Made by a program: the position numbers and the translations under genes. Positions 8,431 to 19,019 of a stretch of DNA of 64,000 nucleotides are shown one piece after another (position 1 is the first letter of the stretch; each line of letters starts with the position of its first letter). The stretch spans positions 1-64,000 of the forward strand of contig CAKQXD010000009.1 in the NCBI GenBank assembly GCA_934281605.1. The letters are read 5' to 3'. The stretch comes from an uncultured Clostridia bacterium (GTDB taxonomy: Bacteria > Bacillota > Clostridia > Peptostreptococcales > Anaerovoracaceae). Under the pieces are notes generated by a model. It was not told the origin of the DNA. It saw nothing but the letters and a program-made list of their open reading frames with translations, and searched no databases.

Positions 8431-9990
8431 TTACATCAGCGGCGCTACCAGGCGCAGGATCTGCCCTGTCACCTTGGCGATCGGATTGTATTTCTTACAG
8501 TTTTCCAGATCGATCCGCTGGCATTTTTCCAGTGTATTGTAGAAATCCAGTTCGATATCATTGATGACCGGATTTTTCCAGATGTACGTCGCACATTCGA
8601 AGTGGAGATACAGACTACGGTAATCCAGATTGATGGTGCCTACCACCGCCCGCTCATCGTCGCAGGTAAAGACCTTGGCATGAACGAATCCCGGCGTGTA
8701 TTCGTAGATTTCCACACCGTTGCGGATCAGCTCCGCATAATAAGTTCTCGCCAGCATGTAGGCATATTTCTTATCCGGTATGTGAGGAAGGATCAGCTTG
8801 ACCTCCACCCCTCTCTGCGCTGCAAAGATCAGTGCATTGATCATTTCTTCGTCGATGATCAGGTACGGCGTCATGATATGAACATAGTCCTGCGACCTGT
8901 TGAGGATGTCCAGATACACCTTTTCGCCCACTTCTTCATCGTCATACGGACTGTCGCCATACGGAATTACATAGCCGCCGTTTCGCATGCCGCGATCGAT
9001 GACCGTCGTATTCTGCATATACCTGCTGTAGTCTTCCGGCTCCTTGACGCTGATATTCCACATCTGCAGGAACATAAGGGTAAAGCTGTTGACCGCCTCC
9101 CCCTGTACCATGACAGCAGTGTCCTTCCAGTGGCCGAACCGCTCCTTCCTGTTGATATACTCATCCGCCAGGTTGATGCCTCCCGTAAATGCTGCCCGAC
9201 CATCGATGACAGCAATCTTACGGTGATCCCGGTTGTTCTGGTGGGTGGATAAAAACGGTCGCATCGGTGCAAAGACTTTGCACTGGATCCCCAGCTTCTC
9301 CAGACGTTTCGGGTAGTTTCGCGGCAGCAGGGACAGCGTACAGGTCCCGTCGTACATAAACCGCACTTCCACGCCTTCCCGCGCCTTGCGGGCTAAAATA
9401 CGCAGGATTCGATTCCACATAATGCCTTTATCTACAATAAAGTATTCCATAAAAATGAACTTTTCCGCTCGTTCCAGCTGATACAGAAGTTCCTGAAACT
9501 TGTCTTCCCCCAGCGGGAAATACTTAACGCTGCCATTGTTATAAACCGGATAATTCCCCTTCTGATACATGTACCGCATAAATCCGCATTCCTGCTTGGA
9601 CTCCGCATACACATCATACAATGTATTTTTATGAGGGGTCAGATAATCCTTTTCCTCCTCGATCAACGCATCTACTCGGTGAGCAATATACGCCGTGCCC
9701 GGCTGCAGTCTGGTAAAGATATAAAACACGACCCCTACCACCGGCACTAATAGAATCAGAATGATCCACATCAGCTTGAAGCTGGAGTTACTCCTTGCAT
9801 TGAGAATATAAATCAGGATAATAGCGGCCAGAAGACCGATGGCATAGTTTACGATCCATGCATCCTTGTCAATGATGGCAAACCCGCCGAATAAAATCAC
9901 AGCCTGCACCAGCAGCAGCAAAACCAGGATTCCTGTTCTACCAAAAATCAGTTTCCAAAACTTCTTCAATTTTTCCAGTTGTTTCTTCAT
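8431..9990 (-). CDS. cls: Cardiolipin synthase (phospholipase D type)
   Basis: A 519-residue membrane enzyme that joins two phosphatidylglycerols into cardiolipin. Two N-terminal membrane helices (about 20-42 and 46-64) plus a third near 72-92 precede two PLD catalytic motifs: HRKIAVID at about residue 256 and HAKVFTCDD at about 437, each followed by the GG/GT-N element. The start is the ATG at 9990 with AGAGGT 6-7 bases upstream; an upstream in-frame ATG (10008) has no ribosome site. First gene of a three-gene envelope operon. Confidence 0.93.
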   Translation of the reverse strand: MKKQLEKLKKFWKLIFGRTGILVLLLLVQAVILFGGFAIIDKDAWIVNYAIGLLAAIILIYILNARSNSSFKLMWIILILLVPVVGVVFYIFTRLQPGTAYIAHRVDALIEEEKDYLTPHKNTLYDVYAESKQECGFMRYMYQKGNYPVYNNGSVKYFPLGEDKFQELLYQLERAEKFIFMEYFIVDKGIMWNRILRILARKAREGVEVRFMYDGTCTLSLLPRNYPKRLEKLGIQCKVFAPMRPFLSTHQNNRDHRKIAVIDGRAAFTGGINLADEYINRKERFGHWKDTAVMVQGEAVNSFTLMFLQMWNISVKEPEDYSRYMQNTTVIDRGMRNGGYVIPYGDSPYDDEEVGEKVYLDILNRSQDYVHIMTPYLIIDEEMINALIFAAQRGVEVKLILPHIPDKKYAYMLARTYYAELIRNGVEIYEYTPGFVHAKVFTCDDERAVVGTINLDYRSLYLHFECATYIWKNPVINDIELDFYNTLEKCQRIDLENCKKYNPIAKVTGQILRLVAPLM

Positions 9991-10125
9991 ATACGTACCT
10001 CTGCGCAAACCTCGCCTATGTTAAGATGTTACTGCAAGCTGCCCGAAAAGTCAAAGCTTTTCACAGGTATAATTGTCCAGTTTTTACAGACACTAGACTT
10101 AGAAAATTTTACTGGAGGAAATAAC

Positions 10126-10617
10126 ATGAAAGCAACGGGAATTGTGAGAAGAATCGACGATCTGGGGAGAGTGGTCGTTCCCAAGGAGATCCGCAAAGTG
10201 CTTCGGATCCGCGAAGGCGATCCCCTGGAAATCTACACGGGCACAACAGGAGAGGTCATCCTGAAAAAATATTCTCCCATTGGCGAGCTGGGTCAGATGG
10301 CAGAAAGTTTCGCAGAAACAGCTTCCTCAGTACTGGGTCTGCCAGTACTGGTCTCCGATACCGACCGGTTTGTAGCAGCATCCGGTATCCGGCAGAAGGA
10401 CTATATTGACCGGGAAATCGACGCCGACCTGGATGAGATCATCCAGTGCAAAGAAAAACTGGAAACCGCCTCTCGCATCGTGATCCCCATCCTCACCAAT
10501 GGAGATCCCATAGGTTCTGTGACCGTACTCCCGACGGAAAGCCATGCTCTGACAGAAGCCGAAATCAAAACGGCGGAGCTGGGTGCAAAGCTCCTGGCAC
10601 GCCAGATGGAGCAATAA
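10126..10617 (+). CDS. spoVT: Stage V sporulation protein T
   Basis: A 163-residue transcription factor, close to the usual 178 of SpoVT. Residues 1-50 form the AbrB-type swapped-hairpin DNA-binding domain (GIVRRIDDLGRVVVPKEIRK) and the rest a GAF-like domain. In Bacillus it tunes sigma-G genes in the forespore and spore germination. The ATG at 10126 follows GGAGGAAATAAC; the frame stays open upstream without a ribosome site. It is transcribed alone, divergent from cls, and is ended by a terminator at 10619-10683. Its presence shows that the organism is, or descends from, a spore former. Confidence 0.95.
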   Translation: MKATGIVRRIDDLGRVVVPKEIRKVLRIREGDPLEIYTGTTGEVILKKYSPIGELGQMAESFAETASSVLGLPVLVSDTDRFVAASGIRQKDYIDREIDADLDEIIQCKEKLETASRIVIPILTNGDPIGSVTVLPTESHALTEAEIKTAELGAKLLARQMEQ

Positions 10618-10618
10618 A

Positions 10619-10683
10619 AAAGAGCGTCCGCATGGCAGCAAGAGGCATTCCCTCCAGCCTGCGCGGCGCTCTTTGTTTTTTCG
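10619..10683 (+). terminator. Terminator after spoVT
   Basis: AAAGAGCG near 10619-10627 pairs with CGCTCTTT near 10669-10676 around a long G+C-rich loop, followed by GTTTTTT. It lies between convergent spoVT and hpt and may serve both. Confidence 0.7.
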
Positions 10684-10748
10684 TTTCAGTAAAAATGCTC
10701 TTGGTCTTTGATGATCCTGCAGATGATCCTGCAATCATCAAGCCGGTT

Positions 10749-11279
10749 TTATTCCTGTTCCAGATATGTAATATATGGCAGGTTCCGGTATTTCTGGTCG
10801 AAATCCAGTCCGTATCCCACGATAAACCGGTCATCCACGGTAAAGCCGATGTAGTCCACATCGATGTCCACTCTGCGACCCTCCGGCTTGTCCAGCAGCG
10901 TGCAGATCTTAACACACTTGGCGTCGTGGTTCTGCAGATACTCCTTCAGGTAATTGAGAGTCGTTCCCGAATCTACGATATCTTCTACAATGATAACATT
11001 CTTGCCGCTGATATTGGTGTCCAGATCTTTATTGATCTTAACGACTCCGGAAGACTTGGTGGAAGATCCGTAACTGCTTACCGCCATGAAATCGATGATC
11101 ATATCCAGATTCACATTCTTCATGATATCGCCCATCCACAGCACTGCGCCCCGCAGAATGCCGATGAGCACCACTTCTTCGCCTGCAAAATCCTTTTCGA
11201 TCTGCGCACCGATCTCAGCAGCCTTTGCATTGATCTGTTCCTGTGTAATCATAACTGTTCCGATTGTATCCTGATGCAT
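10749..11279 (-). CDS. hpt: Hypoxanthine phosphoribosyltransferase
   Basis: A 176-residue purine salvage enzyme that makes IMP or GMP from hypoxanthine or guanine and PRPP. The PRPP loop VEDIVDSGTTL is at about residues 98-108, and the DDRFIVGYGLDFDQKYRN element near the C-terminus is typical of HPRT. The ATG at 11279 follows GGAGAGGT. It lies 20 bases after the DUF1232 gene, at the end of the tig-clpP-clpX-lon-engB unit. Confidence 0.95.
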   Translation of the reverse strand: MHQDTIGTVMITQEQINAKAAEIGAQIEKDFAGEEVVLIGILRGAVLWMGDIMKNVNLDMIIDFMAVSSYGSSTKSSGVVKINKDLDTNISGKNVIIVEDIVDSGTTLNYLKEYLQNHDAKCVKICTLLDKPEGRRVDIDVDYIGFTVDDRFIVGYGLDFDQKYRNLPYITYLEQE

Positions 11280-11299
11280 AGTGACCTCTCCTTGCTTTT

Positions 11300-11677
11300 T
11301 TATTTCGTATCTCCAGTCTTATTCCCGTGCCGGTCGTCCTCTGGGTCTGCCGTAGCCGACTCCTCGTTCACTTCGTATTCTACATCATTTACAAAGGTTT
11401 TTCCACGGTATTTTTTCGAAAAGTCCTTTGTTTTCCCGCCGGTCCAGTAGCTGTCCAGCTCGTTGCGCAAATGATAGAGAATAAACAGCCACAGCAGAAA
11501 ATCATCGATCCAGCCGATCGGAAATAAAATCGGCGGTATCAGATCGATGGGCAGAAACAGGTAGATGATGCCGAAAATGATCAGCGCCTTCTTCCGTTTC
11601 GGCACCGTTTTATCAGCCATCATAAAACGGATGGCCTTGATTCTTCTAAGCAATACCCGTATTCCTAAAAACTGCAT
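11300..11677 (-). CDS. DUF1232 (YkvA-like) membrane protein
   Basis: A 125-residue protein whose middle carries the DUF1232 core, FLPIDLIPPILFPIGWIDD, with two flanking hydrophobic segments; the acidic C-terminus (about the last 25 residues) looks disordered. The function of YkvA-type proteins is unknown. Its start codon follows the engB stop by one base position and uses GGAGG within the end of engB, so it is translationally linked to that GTPase. Confidence 0.8.
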   Translation of the reverse strand: MQFLGIRVLLRRIKAIRFMMADKTVPKRKKALIIFGIIYLFLPIDLIPPILFPIGWIDDFLLWLFILYHLRNELDSYWTGGKTKDFSKKYRGKTFVNDVEYEVNEESATADPEDDRHGNKTGDTK

Positions 11678-12265
11678 TTAAGCCTCCAGTATTTCTTCCA
11701 TGGTATCCAGCAATTCCTCATAGCCTGTCTTTTTTAGCGCCGATACCGGGATCACGATATCTTCCGCTGACAGCTTCAGAGTCTGCCGGATCAGCTTCAT
11801 CTGCTTTGGCAGCTGATTTCTGGAAATCTTATCCGCCTTGGTAGCGACCACGATGCCATCCAGTCCAAAATGACGCAGATACTGATACATCTCAACATCC
11901 TGTTTCGATGGTGCATGACGGATATCCACCAGCTGTATCACCTTGCGCAGGCTCTCCCTCTGTTCCAGATATCGCTCCATCATCTCGCCCCATCCCTCGG
12001 AAACCGACTTGGACACCTTAGCGTAGCCGTATCCCGGCAGATCGACGATACGAAACTCATCGTTGATCCGGTAGAAATTGATGGTCCTGGTCTTGCCCGG
12101 ACTGCCGCTGACACGGGCCAGCTTTTTCCGGCCGGTCAGCAGATTCAGAAGGGACGATTTACCTACGTTGGATCTGCCTGCGAAGGCGATCTCCGGCGTT
12201 CCCTCCGGCGGGTACTGATTCGGTTTGACTGCTACCGTTTCCAGTTCTGATCTATTTATTTTCAT
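11678..12265 (-). CDS. ysxC: Ribosome biogenesis GTPase YsxC/YihA
   Basis: A 195-residue GTPase needed for late assembly of the 50S subunit. All G motifs are visible: GRSNVGKSS (P-loop, about residue 31), DLPGYGYAK (switch II), TKADK and SALK. The start overlaps the end of lon by 14 bases, the same lon-ysxC order as in Bacillus subtilis, so the call is strongly supported by context. Confidence 0.95.
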   Translation of the reverse strand: MKINRSELETVAVKPNQYPPEGTPEIAFAGRSNVGKSSLLNLLTGRKKLARVSGSPGKTRTINFYRINDEFRIVDLPGYGYAKVSKSVSEGWGEMMERYLEQRESLRKVIQLVDIRHAPSKQDVEMYQYLRHFGLDGIVVATKADKISRNQLPKQMKLIRQTLKLSAEDIVIPVSALKKTGYEELLDTMEEILEA

Positions 12266-14741
12266 GTTTCTTATCCTTTACAAGAACCTGCTTTAACGCA
12301 TCCTTCACGTGCTTGATCAGCACGAATTCCATCTCATCGCGAACGGCTTCCGGAATATCCTGGATATCCGGCTCGTTATCCTTCGGCAGCAGCACCTTGC
12401 GGATGCCCGCTCTGTGAGCCGCCAGTACCTTTTCACGAATACCGCCTACCGGCAGCACCTTGCCGCGCAGCGTGATTTCTCCTGTCATGGCCACATCTTT
12501 ACGTACCGGAATGCCCGTCAGTGTGGAGATGATGGCCGTGCACATGGTCACGCCCGCAGAAGGACCATCCTTCGGGATCGCTCCTTCCGGAATGTGGATG
12601 TGCAGGTCACATTTTTTATAAAACTCTTCGTCGATCTTCAGCTCGTGGGCTGCGGAACGGATATAGCTGATACCCGCCTTTGCAGACTCCTGCATCACGT
12701 CGCCCAGCTGACCTGTGAGAACCAGCTTGCCGTTGCCCGGTACAGCCACCGTCTCGATGAACAGGGTATCGCCGCCGACCACGGTCCAGGCCAGACCTGT
12801 GGTCACGCCGACTTCCGTCTCACCTTTGATGATGTCGAAGTGGAATTTCTTCTTGCCCAGCAGTTCCTGTACCTTCTTACCGGACATGTTTACCTTCTTG
12901 GTGTCGCCGCAGACATAGCTCTTGGCCACCTTTCTGCAAAGGTTTCCGATTTCTCGCTCCAGGTTACGCACGCCGGATTCTCTCGTATAGTAGTTGATGA
13001 TCGTCCGGAGTCCCTGCTCGCTGAAGGAGATGTTGCTCTTAGTAAGACCGTTCTCCTTGATCTGCTTCGGCACAAGGTATTTCTCCGCGATGTTCAGCTT
13101 TTCTTCTTCCGTGTAGCCGCTGACCTCGATGACCTCCATACGATCCAGCAGAGGTCTCGGAATCGTGTCCGTCGAGTTTGCCGTCGTGATGAACATTACC
13201 TTGGACAAATCAAACGGCACTTCCAGATAATGGTCTGTGAAATCCTTGTTCTGCTCCGGATCCAGCACTTCCAGCAGCGCTGACGCTGGATCGCCCTTGT
13301 AGTCCGCACCGATTTTGTCCACCTCGTCAAAGAGGAATACCGGATTTTTCGTTCCGCATTCCTTGATGGCGTTCATGATCCGACCCGGGATAGCTCCAAT
13401 GTAAGTTCTTCTGTGTCCGCGTATCTCCGCTTCATCCCGAACGCCGCCCAGGGACATGCGTACAAACTCGCGGTTGATGGAACGAGCCACGCTCCTTGCG
13501 ATAGAAGTCTTGCCGACTCCCGGAGGCCCTACCAGACACAGGATCGGACCTTTGAGTCCTTCTGACAGCTGCACGACTGCCAGGTATTCCAGGACTCTCT
13601 CCTTTACCTTGTCCAGACCGTAGTGATCTTCATTGAGGATCTCTTCCGCTTTGTTGAGATCCAGGTTGTCTTCGCTTTCTTTATTCCACGGAAGTTCCAG
13701 AACCGTCTCGATATAGTTGCGGCTTACAGTCGCCTCTGCGGACGATGGCTGCATCTTAGAGAAACGGTTGATTTCCTTCTCGATCTTTTCTTTTGTTTTT
13801 TCTTCCAGTTCCAGAGCCTCAAGCTTGCTGCGGAATCCTTCGATCTCATCCTCAACGTCCTCTGCGACGCCCAGTTCCTCCTGGATAGCACGCATCTGTT
13901 CTCTCAGGTAGTATTCTCTCTGATTCTGGTTGATCTGAGATTTTACCTTAGAAGAAATGTCCTGCTCAATATTCAGGATCTCAATCTCCTTTCGGAGAAG
14001 GGAATTGAGTTTTTCCAGACGTTCTTTCGGATCCAGAGTCTCCAGGAGTTCCTGCTTGTCCTCCAGCTTGCATTCCAGATGGGATGCGATCATATCTGCC
14101 ATCCGTCCCGGCTCATTGATAGATACTACCGTAGCGAATACTTCCGGAGCCAGGTTCTGGTTGATGCTGATATAGTCATCAAAGCTGGTCAGAACGGTGC
14201 GCATGAGGGCTTCCGCCTCTGCGTCATCTTCGTTCACCGCTTCGTCTTCGATCTTGCGCACTCTGCACCGGAAATACGGTACTTCAAACAAAACGTCTTC
14301 GATCCGTCCTCTGCAAATTCCTTCCACAAGTACGCGAATGGAATCTCCCGGCAGCTTCAGCATCTGCTTGATTTTACCGATGGTACCGATGTGATAAAAA
14401 TCATCCGGCGTCGGCAGATCCGTTTCATCGTCCTTCTGAGATGCCAGGAAAATGTGCTGATTCATGATCATAGCCTTCTCCAGGGCGTTGATGGACTTCT
14501 CCCTGCCGATATCAAAGTGAAGGACCATGTTCGGGAATACGGAAAGACCTCTCAGCGGGATCATAGGCAGATCCACTACATCCGAATTTTCCACGGAAAC
14601 CGCTTCCTCCGTCTCCTCTTCGTCTTCTAACGCTGCGTCTGCATCGACCTTTTCTTCTTCGGCCTCCGCTTCCGCATCCTGCTCCTCTTTCGTTTCATCT
14701 ATTTCATCTGGATCGATCATCTTCTTTGTTTTCTCATCCAT
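12252..14741 (-). CDS. lon: ATP-dependent protease Lon
   Basis: An 829-residue AAA+ protease for damaged and regulatory proteins. The N-terminal substrate domain is followed by Walker [10 protein letters not shown] (about residue 405), then the Ser-Lys protease domain with [10 protein letters not shown] and KVLAAHRAG. It is about 55 residues longer than Bacillus LonA because of an N-terminal extension (about residues 8-55) made almost only of Glu, Asp and Ala. The start ATG at 14741 with AGGAGG 8 bases upstream includes the extension, so it is real. Part of the tig-clpP-clpX-lon-ysxC unit. Confidence 0.97.
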   Translation of the reverse strand: MDEKTKKMIDPDEIDETKEEQDAEAEAEEEKVDADAALEDEEETEEAVSVENSDVVDLPMIPLRGLSVFPNMVLHFDIGREKSINALEKAMIMNQHIFLASQKDDETDLPTPDDFYHIGTIGKIKQMLKLPGDSIRVLVEGICRGRIEDVLFEVPYFRCRVRKIEDEAVNEDDAEAEALMRTVLTSFDDYISINQNLAPEVFATVVSINEPGRMADMIASHLECKLEDKQELLETLDPKERLEKLNSLLRKEIEILNIEQDISSKVKSQINQNQREYYLREQMRAIQEELGVAEDVEDEIEGFRSKLEALELEEKTKEKIEKEINRFSKMQPSSAEATVSRNYIETVLELPWNKESEDNLDLNKAEEILNEDHYGLDKVKERVLEYLAVVQLSEGLKGPILCLVGPPGVGKTSIARSVARSINREFVRMSLGGVRDEAEIRGHRRTYIGAIPGRIMNAIKECGTKNPVFLFDEVDKIGADYKGDPASALLEVLDPEQNKDFTDHYLEVPFDLSKVMFITTANSTDTIPRPLLDRMEVIEVSGYTEEEKLNIAEKYLVPKQIKENGLTKSNISFSEQGLRTIINYYTRESGVRNLEREIGNLCRKVAKSYVCGDTKKVNMSGKKVQELLGKKKFHFDIIKGETEVGVTTGLAWTVVGGDTLFIETVAVPGNGKLVLTGQLGDVMQESAKAGISYIRSAAHELKIDEEFYKKCDLHIHIPEGAIPKDGPSAGVTMCTAIISTLTGIPVRKDVAMTGEITLRGKVLPVGGIREKVLAAHRAGIRKVLLPKDNEPDIQDIPEAVRDEMEFVLIKHVKDALKQVLVKDKKHENK

Positions 14742-14804
14742 GTTGTTTGCCTCCTAATGTATATATATAATAAGGCGACTAAATAGCCGCCCTAATACTC
14801 TTTT

Positions 14805-16100
14805 TTACGCCGTTTCCGCTGTCTGTCCTTTCGCGTCTGCGAGTTTCGGTTCAGCTAATACCAGCTCGGGATCCTGTTCCGCTTCCACGGTTTCCCTTGT
14901 GATAATGCACTTTTTCACATCGTCTCTTGATGGTACTTCGTACATGATGTTGGTCATGATCTTCTCCATGATGCCGCGAAGCCCTCTGGCGCCCGTCTTG
15001 CGCTCCAGCGCTTTCTCTGCGATAGCTTCAATAGCATCCGGCTGGATTTCCAGCTCCACACGATCCATGTCAAACAGCTTCTTGTACTGTTTCACCAGCG
15101 CGTTTTTCGGTTCTGTAATGATACGAACCAGCGCATTCTTAGAAAGCTCTTCCAGCGTTACGAGAACCGGCAGTCTTCCGATGAATTCCGGAATCAGTCC
15201 GTACCGCAGCAGATCCTCCTGCTGCACGTGCTTCATGATCTCCGCCTGCTCCATCTTGTTGTTTTCCACATTGGAATTAAAGCCGATAGTCTTTTCTCCG
15301 ATTCTTCTCTGCACTACTTTATCCAGACCATCAAATGCGCCTCCACAGATGAACAGCACATTGGTGGTATCAAACTGGATGAATTCCTGATGCGGATGCT
15401 TCCTGCCGCCCTGCGGCGGTACATTGGCAACTGTGCCTTCCAGGATCTTCAGCAGCGCCTGCTGCACGCCTTCCCCACTGACGTCACGGGTAATGGACGG
15501 GTTCTCCGACTTGCGAGCGATCTTGTCGATCTCATCCACATAGATGATACCGCGCTGCGCCTTCTCGATATCGTAATCTGCCGCCTGCAGCAGCTTCAAA
15601 AGAATATTCTCCACGTCTTCGCCTACGTAGCCGGCTTCCGTCAGCGCCGTCGCATCGGCAATAGCAAACGGTACATCCAGGATCTTAGCCAGCGTCTGCG
15701 CCAGCAGGGTCTTCCCGGAGCCTGTCGGTCCTACCATGACGATATTGCTCTTCTGCAGCTCCACCTCGTCATCCTCCGCAGGGAGATTGCCGCTGCGGAT
15801 TCTCTTGTAATGATTGTATACCGCTACCGCGAGAGCTTTCTTCGCCTCATCCTGTCCGATAACGTATTCCGACAGGATCTCTGCGATCTCCTTCGGACGA
15901 GGAAGCTGATCCGTCGATTCTCCGACCGGCTGCCCTGTTACAGCACTCCGCTGCTCTTCCGAAGCGAGAATATCCTGACAAAGTGCAACGCACTCATTGC
16001 AGATATAAACCCCTGATCCGCTGATGAGTCGTTTCACCTGGCTCTGCGGCTTCCCACAAAAAGAACACCGCAGTTCATTATTTTCATCGTATTTGCTCAT
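14805..16100 (-). CDS. clpX: ATP-dependent Clp protease ATP-binding subunit ClpX
   Basis: A 431-residue AAA+ unfoldase that feeds substrates to ClpP. The N-terminal C4 zinc domain is intact (CSFCGKP and CNECVALC at residues 12-42), Walker A is GPTGSGKT near residue 124 and the ClpP-contact region IGFNSN lies near 276. It begins 15 bases after clpP. The C-terminal 25 residues are a poorly conserved tail. Member of the tig-clpP-clpX-lon operon. Confidence 0.97.
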   Translation of the reverse strand: MSKYDENNELRCSFCGKPQSQVKRLISGSGVYICNECVALCQDILASEEQRSAVTGQPVGESTDQLPRPKEIAEILSEYVIGQDEAKKALAVAVYNHYKRIRSGNLPAEDDEVELQKSNIVMVGPTGSGKTLLAQTLAKILDVPFAIADATALTEAGYVGEDVENILLKLLQAADYDIEKAQRGIIYVDEIDKIARKSENPSITRDVSGEGVQQALLKILEGTVANVPPQGGRKHPHQEFIQFDTTNVLFICGGAFDGLDKVVQRRIGEKTIGFNSNVENNKMEQAEIMKHVQQEDLLRYGLIPEFIGRLPVLVTLEELSKNALVRIITEPKNALVKQYKKLFDMDRVELEIQPDAIEAIAEKALERKTGARGLRGIMEKIMTNIMYEVPSRDDVKKCIITRETVEAEQDPELVLAEPKLADAKGQTAETA

Positions 16101-16115
16101 ATCTCCACCCCCACT

Positions 16116-16697
16116 TTATCTGTCGCGAATCACCTGGTCGATAAGGCCGTACTGCACCGCCTCATCTGCAGACATGAAGTTGTCTCTATCCGTGTCGCGT
16201 GAAATGATCTGAAGAGGCTGCCCTGTATTGCTGCTGAGGATCTTGTTGAGCTTTTCCCTCGTTTTCAGGATCCACTCAGCGTGGATCTTGATATCTTCTG
16301 CCTGACCCTGCACGCCTCCCAGCGGCTGATGGATCATGATCTCCGCATTCGGCAGCGCATAGCGCTTGCCTTTCTGCCCCGATGAGAGCAGGAAGGCTCC
16401 CATGCTTGCCGCCATACCGATGCAGATAGTCGAAACCTGCGGTTTGATGTACTGCATCGTATCGTAGATCGCCATACCGGCGGTTACGGAACCGCCGGGG
16501 CTGTTGATATATAAGTTTATGTCCTTATCCGGATCCTCTGCTTCCAGAAATAACAGCTGCGCAACGATGGTGCTTGCCACATTCTCATCGATGGCCTCTC
16601 CTAAAAATATGATTCTATCCTTGAGTAGTCTCGAATAGATGTCATAGGAACGCTCTCCTCTGGCAGTCTGTTCGATGACATAAGGAACTAATGCCAT
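16116..16697 (-). CDS. clpP: ATP-dependent Clp protease proteolytic subunit ClpP
   Basis: A 193-residue serine protease forming the 14-subunit Clp chamber. The catalytic triad is visible: Ser in [11 protein letters not shown] (about 98), His in MIHQPLGG (about 123) and Asp in TDRDNFMSA (about 172). Length is normal. It lies between tig and clpX, with GGAGGT upstream of the ATG. Confidence 0.97.
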   Translation of the reverse strand: MALVPYVIEQTARGERSYDIYSRLLKDRIIFLGEAIDENVASTIVAQLLFLEAEDPDKDINLYINSPGGSVTAGMAIYDTMQYIKPQVSTICIGMAASMGAFLLSSGQKGKRYALPNAEIMIHQPLGGVQGQAEDIKIHAEWILKTREKLNKILSSNTGQPLQIISRDTDRDNFMSADEAVQYGLIDQVIRDR

Positions 16698-16724
16698 AAT
16701 CCGGACCTCCTTCTATCGTTTCAT

Positions 16725-18008
16725 TTATTTCTTTACAGCATTGTCATAGATGAAATCGATGGCTTTCTTGAGTCTGATATCTCCTGCGATCATCTTGATG
16801 TTCTGTGCGCCGATCATTTCTTTTACCTTGTCGGCTTCCAGACCATACTGTTTTGCCATTCCTTCGATTTCCTGATCTACATCAGCATCTGTAGCTTCGA
16901 AGTTTTCCTGATCTGCTACAGCGTTGATGATCATTCTTGTCTTAACCTTCTTCAGCGCCTCTTCTCTCAGGTTGTCTCTGAAATCCTTCGGTTCTGTTCC
17001 CAGATACTTGAAGTAGCCTTCCAGATCCATGCCCTGACTTCTCAGCTGCTGATCGAATTCAGACATCATGTTGTCGATTTCGGATTCTACCATAACATCC
17101 GGCACATCGATATCATTTGCTTCGTATACTGCCTTCAGAGCATCATCCTTCATCTTGTTTTCGTCTTTGGCTTCTGCAGCCTTTTCCAGATTCTTTCTGG
17201 TATCTTCTCTCAGTTCATCCATCGTGTCGAATTCACTGATGTCCTTTACGAATTCATCGTTGATTTCAGGCAGTTCTTCTTCCTTGATTTCGTGAACCTT
17301 GCACTTGAATACAGCTTCCTTGCCAGCCAGATCTGCTGCGTGGTATTCTTCCGGGAACGTTACTTTAACGTCCTTGCTTTCGCCAGTGCTTACGCCAACC
17401 AGCTGTTCTTCAAATCCAGGGATGAATGTACCGGAGCCCAGTTTCAGCGGCTGTCTTTCTGCAGTACCGCCTTCGAACTGTTCGTCGCCGACCCATCCTT
17501 CGTAGTCGATCAGTACCATGTCTCCGTCCTGAGCCGGTCTGTCAACTGTTACCATTCTGGAGTTCTTTCTTGCCATGCTCTTGATTTCGTTTTCTACGTC
17601 TTCATCCGTTACTTCGGATTTTACCGCTTCGATCTCAACGCCCTTGTAGTCCTTAACTTCTACTTCCGGATAGCATGCTACCTCGATAGTGATAGTGAAG
17701 CCTTCACCCTTCTTCAGTTCACTGAAGTCAGCTCTAGGATTGTCGATCACGTCCAGATCCAGCTGATCCAGTGCCAGCGGATAGTGGAGAGAGAACAGCT
17801 TGTTGACAGCGTCTTCAAAGAAAATGCCTTCGCCGTACTTCTTTTCGATGATGCTTCTCGGAGCTTTGCCCTTTCTGAAACCGTCGATCACAAATTTATC
17901 CTTCTGGCTTTTATACACGTCGATGATTGCATTTTCAAATTCTTCTGCAGTAATTTCGATGGTAAATTTAGCCTCGTTGTTTTCTTTTGAAATTAATGTT
18001 GCTTTCAT
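16725..18008 (-). CDS. tig: Trigger factor
   Basis: A 427-residue ribosome-associated chaperone. The N-terminal domain carries the ribosome-binding signature GFRKGKAPRSIIEKKYG (about residues 44-60), the middle FKBP-like peptidyl-prolyl isomerase domain contains GDMVLIDYEGWVGDEQFEGG, and a helical C-terminal domain follows. It is the first gene of the tig-clpP-clpX-lon-ysxC-DUF1232-hpt unit, with its promoter at 18050-18078 and AGGAGGA before the ATG. Confidence 0.97.
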   Translation of the reverse strand: MKATLISKENNEAKFTIEITAEEFENAIIDVYKSQKDKFVIDGFRKGKAPRSIIEKKYGEGIFFEDAVNKLFSLHYPLALDQLDLDVIDNPRADFSELKKGEGFTITIEVACYPEVEVKDYKGVEIEAVKSEVTDEDVENEIKSMARKNSRMVTVDRPAQDGDMVLIDYEGWVGDEQFEGGTAERQPLKLGSGTFIPGFEEQLVGVSTGESKDVKVTFPEEYHAADLAGKEAVFKCKVHEIKEEELPEINDEFVKDISEFDTMDELREDTRKNLEKAAEAKDENKMKDDALKAVYEANDIDVPDVMVESEIDNMMSEFDQQLRSQGMDLEGYFKYLGTEPKDFRDNLREEALKKVKTRMIINAVADQENFEATDADVDQEIEGMAKQYGLEADKVKEMIGAQNIKMIAGDIRLKKAIDFIYDNAVKK

Positions 18009-18049
18009 GAATATATATCCTCCTCGATTATAAACACATAGTGCATATT

Positions 18050-18078
18050 ATTATACCTTTAATCCTTTGAAAAGTAAA
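18050..18078 (-). promoter_or_regulatory. Predicted promoter of the tig-clpP-clpX-lon operon
   Basis: Minus strand: TTTACT (18078-18073), a 17-base spacer and a perfect TATAAT (18055-18050), 42 bases before the tig start. Confidence 0.6.
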
Positions 18079-18108
18079 GGAAAAACAGAAAATCAGCCAG
18101 ATTCCTCC

Positions 18109-18137
18109 TTGACATATTTTTTATGTCCCCACATAAT
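18109..18137 (+). promoter_or_regulatory. Predicted promoter of the MnmM-like gene
   Basis: TTGACA at 18109-18114, a 17-base spacer and CATAAT at 18132-18137, about 45 bases before the ATG. It is divergent from the tig promoter; the two -35 boxes are about 30 bases apart. Confidence 0.65.
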
Positions 18138-18180
18138 GGAATGGAATCAAAATCTTATTCTAATAGGAAGTATACCATAT

Positions 18181-18771
18181 ATGTCAAGTAATTTAATCAA
18201 AAACATCACAGAATTTGCCCTTTATCTCATAAAGGGCTACGTCTCCGAAGGAGATGTTGTCGTAGATGCTACCTGCGGAAACGGGTACGATACCCTCCGG
18301 CTGGCCCAGCTTTCTCCTGCAAAGCTCTATGCCTTCGATATCCAGCAGGAAGCCGTAGACGCCACAAGAAAGCGGCTCTGCGACACAGGCTTTGCAGAAA
18401 AACTGGAGGACGGGTCCATAGAGCTGATCTGCGATTCCCACGAGCATCTGACGGATCATGTAAAGACCTTCATCCAGGCTGCCGTATTCAATCTGGGCTA
18501 CCTGCCCGGCGCGGATAAAAGCCGCACCACGGCGGCAAGCTCCACCATGCGGGCCGTGCGAAGCTGTCTTTCCCGTCTGGAGCCGGACGGCCTGGTGTGC
18601 ATCACCATGTACAGCGGACATCCCGCGGGACGCCAGGAAAAGGAACATCTTTTGGCCTTTGCAGAAAACCTGGACAAACGCCAGTGGCACTGCGCCTACA
18701 TCAATCTGATCAATCAGCCGGCAGAGCCGCCTGAAATCCTTTTGATCACGCGTAAAAAGAGACCGGATTAA
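18181..18771 (+). CDS. mnmM: Class I SAM methyltransferase, YtqB/MnmM-like
   Basis: A 196-residue Rossmann methyltransferase of the YtqB (rRNA_methylase-like) family. The SAM-binding motif VVDATCGNGYDT is near residue 27 and the catalytic-region motif AVFNLGYLPGADKS near 102. In Bacillus, YtqB/MnmM finishes the mnm5s2U34 modification in tRNA anticodons. I start at the ATG at 18181 after AGGAAG; the open frame continues upstream to 18067 without a ribosome site and across the promoter. The last codons form part of a terminator stem. Confidence 0.82.
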   Translation: MSSNLIKNITEFALYLIKGYVSEGDVVVDATCGNGYDTLRLAQLSPAKLYAFDIQQEAVDATRKRLCDTGFAEKLEDGSIELICDSHEHLTDHVKTFIQAAVFNLGYLPGADKSRTTAASSTMRAVRSCLSRLEPDGLVCITMYSGHPAGRQEKEHLLAFAENLDKRQWHCAYINLINQPAEPPEILLITRKKRPD

Positions 18772-18789
18772 AATCCGGTCTCTTTTTTT
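18758..18789. terminator. Bidirectional terminator between mnmM and the feo operon
   Basis: AGAGACCGGAT (18758-18768) pairs perfectly with ATCCGGTCTCT (18773-18783), followed by a T run to 18789 and preceded by an A run, so it can stop both the mnmM transcript (plus) and the feo transcript (minus, ending at 18798). Confidence 0.85.
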
Positions 18790-18797
18790 CAATGCTA

Positions 18798-19019
18798 TTA
18801 TTTCCCCTGAGTCTCATGTTCCTGAGACTTTTTAATCTTGTCTATTACTTCATCCGCATCAATGCTGGATCCGCAGCTGCAGGTGCCGTTCTTAGGCGAA
18901 CAGCTGCCTGCATCGGGACATCCAATGCATTTGATACCTTTTTTTCTCTGTTTTACGATGTATGTAATTGCTGCGGCGAGGATCGCCACAATAACTAATC
19001 CCCCAATAACGTTTATCAC
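18798..19019 (-). CDS. FeoB-associated Cys-rich membrane protein
   Basis: A 73-residue protein with one N-terminal membrane helix (about residues 4-23) and five cysteines in CIGCPDAGSC and CSCGSS, the pattern of the small Cys-rich proteins encoded after feoB in Clostridia. It probably handles Fe(II) at the FeoB channel or acts in the FeoC position. Its ATG overlaps the feoB stop by four bases, giving strong coupling. Confidence 0.85.
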   Translation of the reverse strand: MINVIGGLVIVAILAAAITYIVKQRKKGIKCIGCPDAGSCSPKNGTCSCGSSIDADEVIDKIKKSQEHETQGK

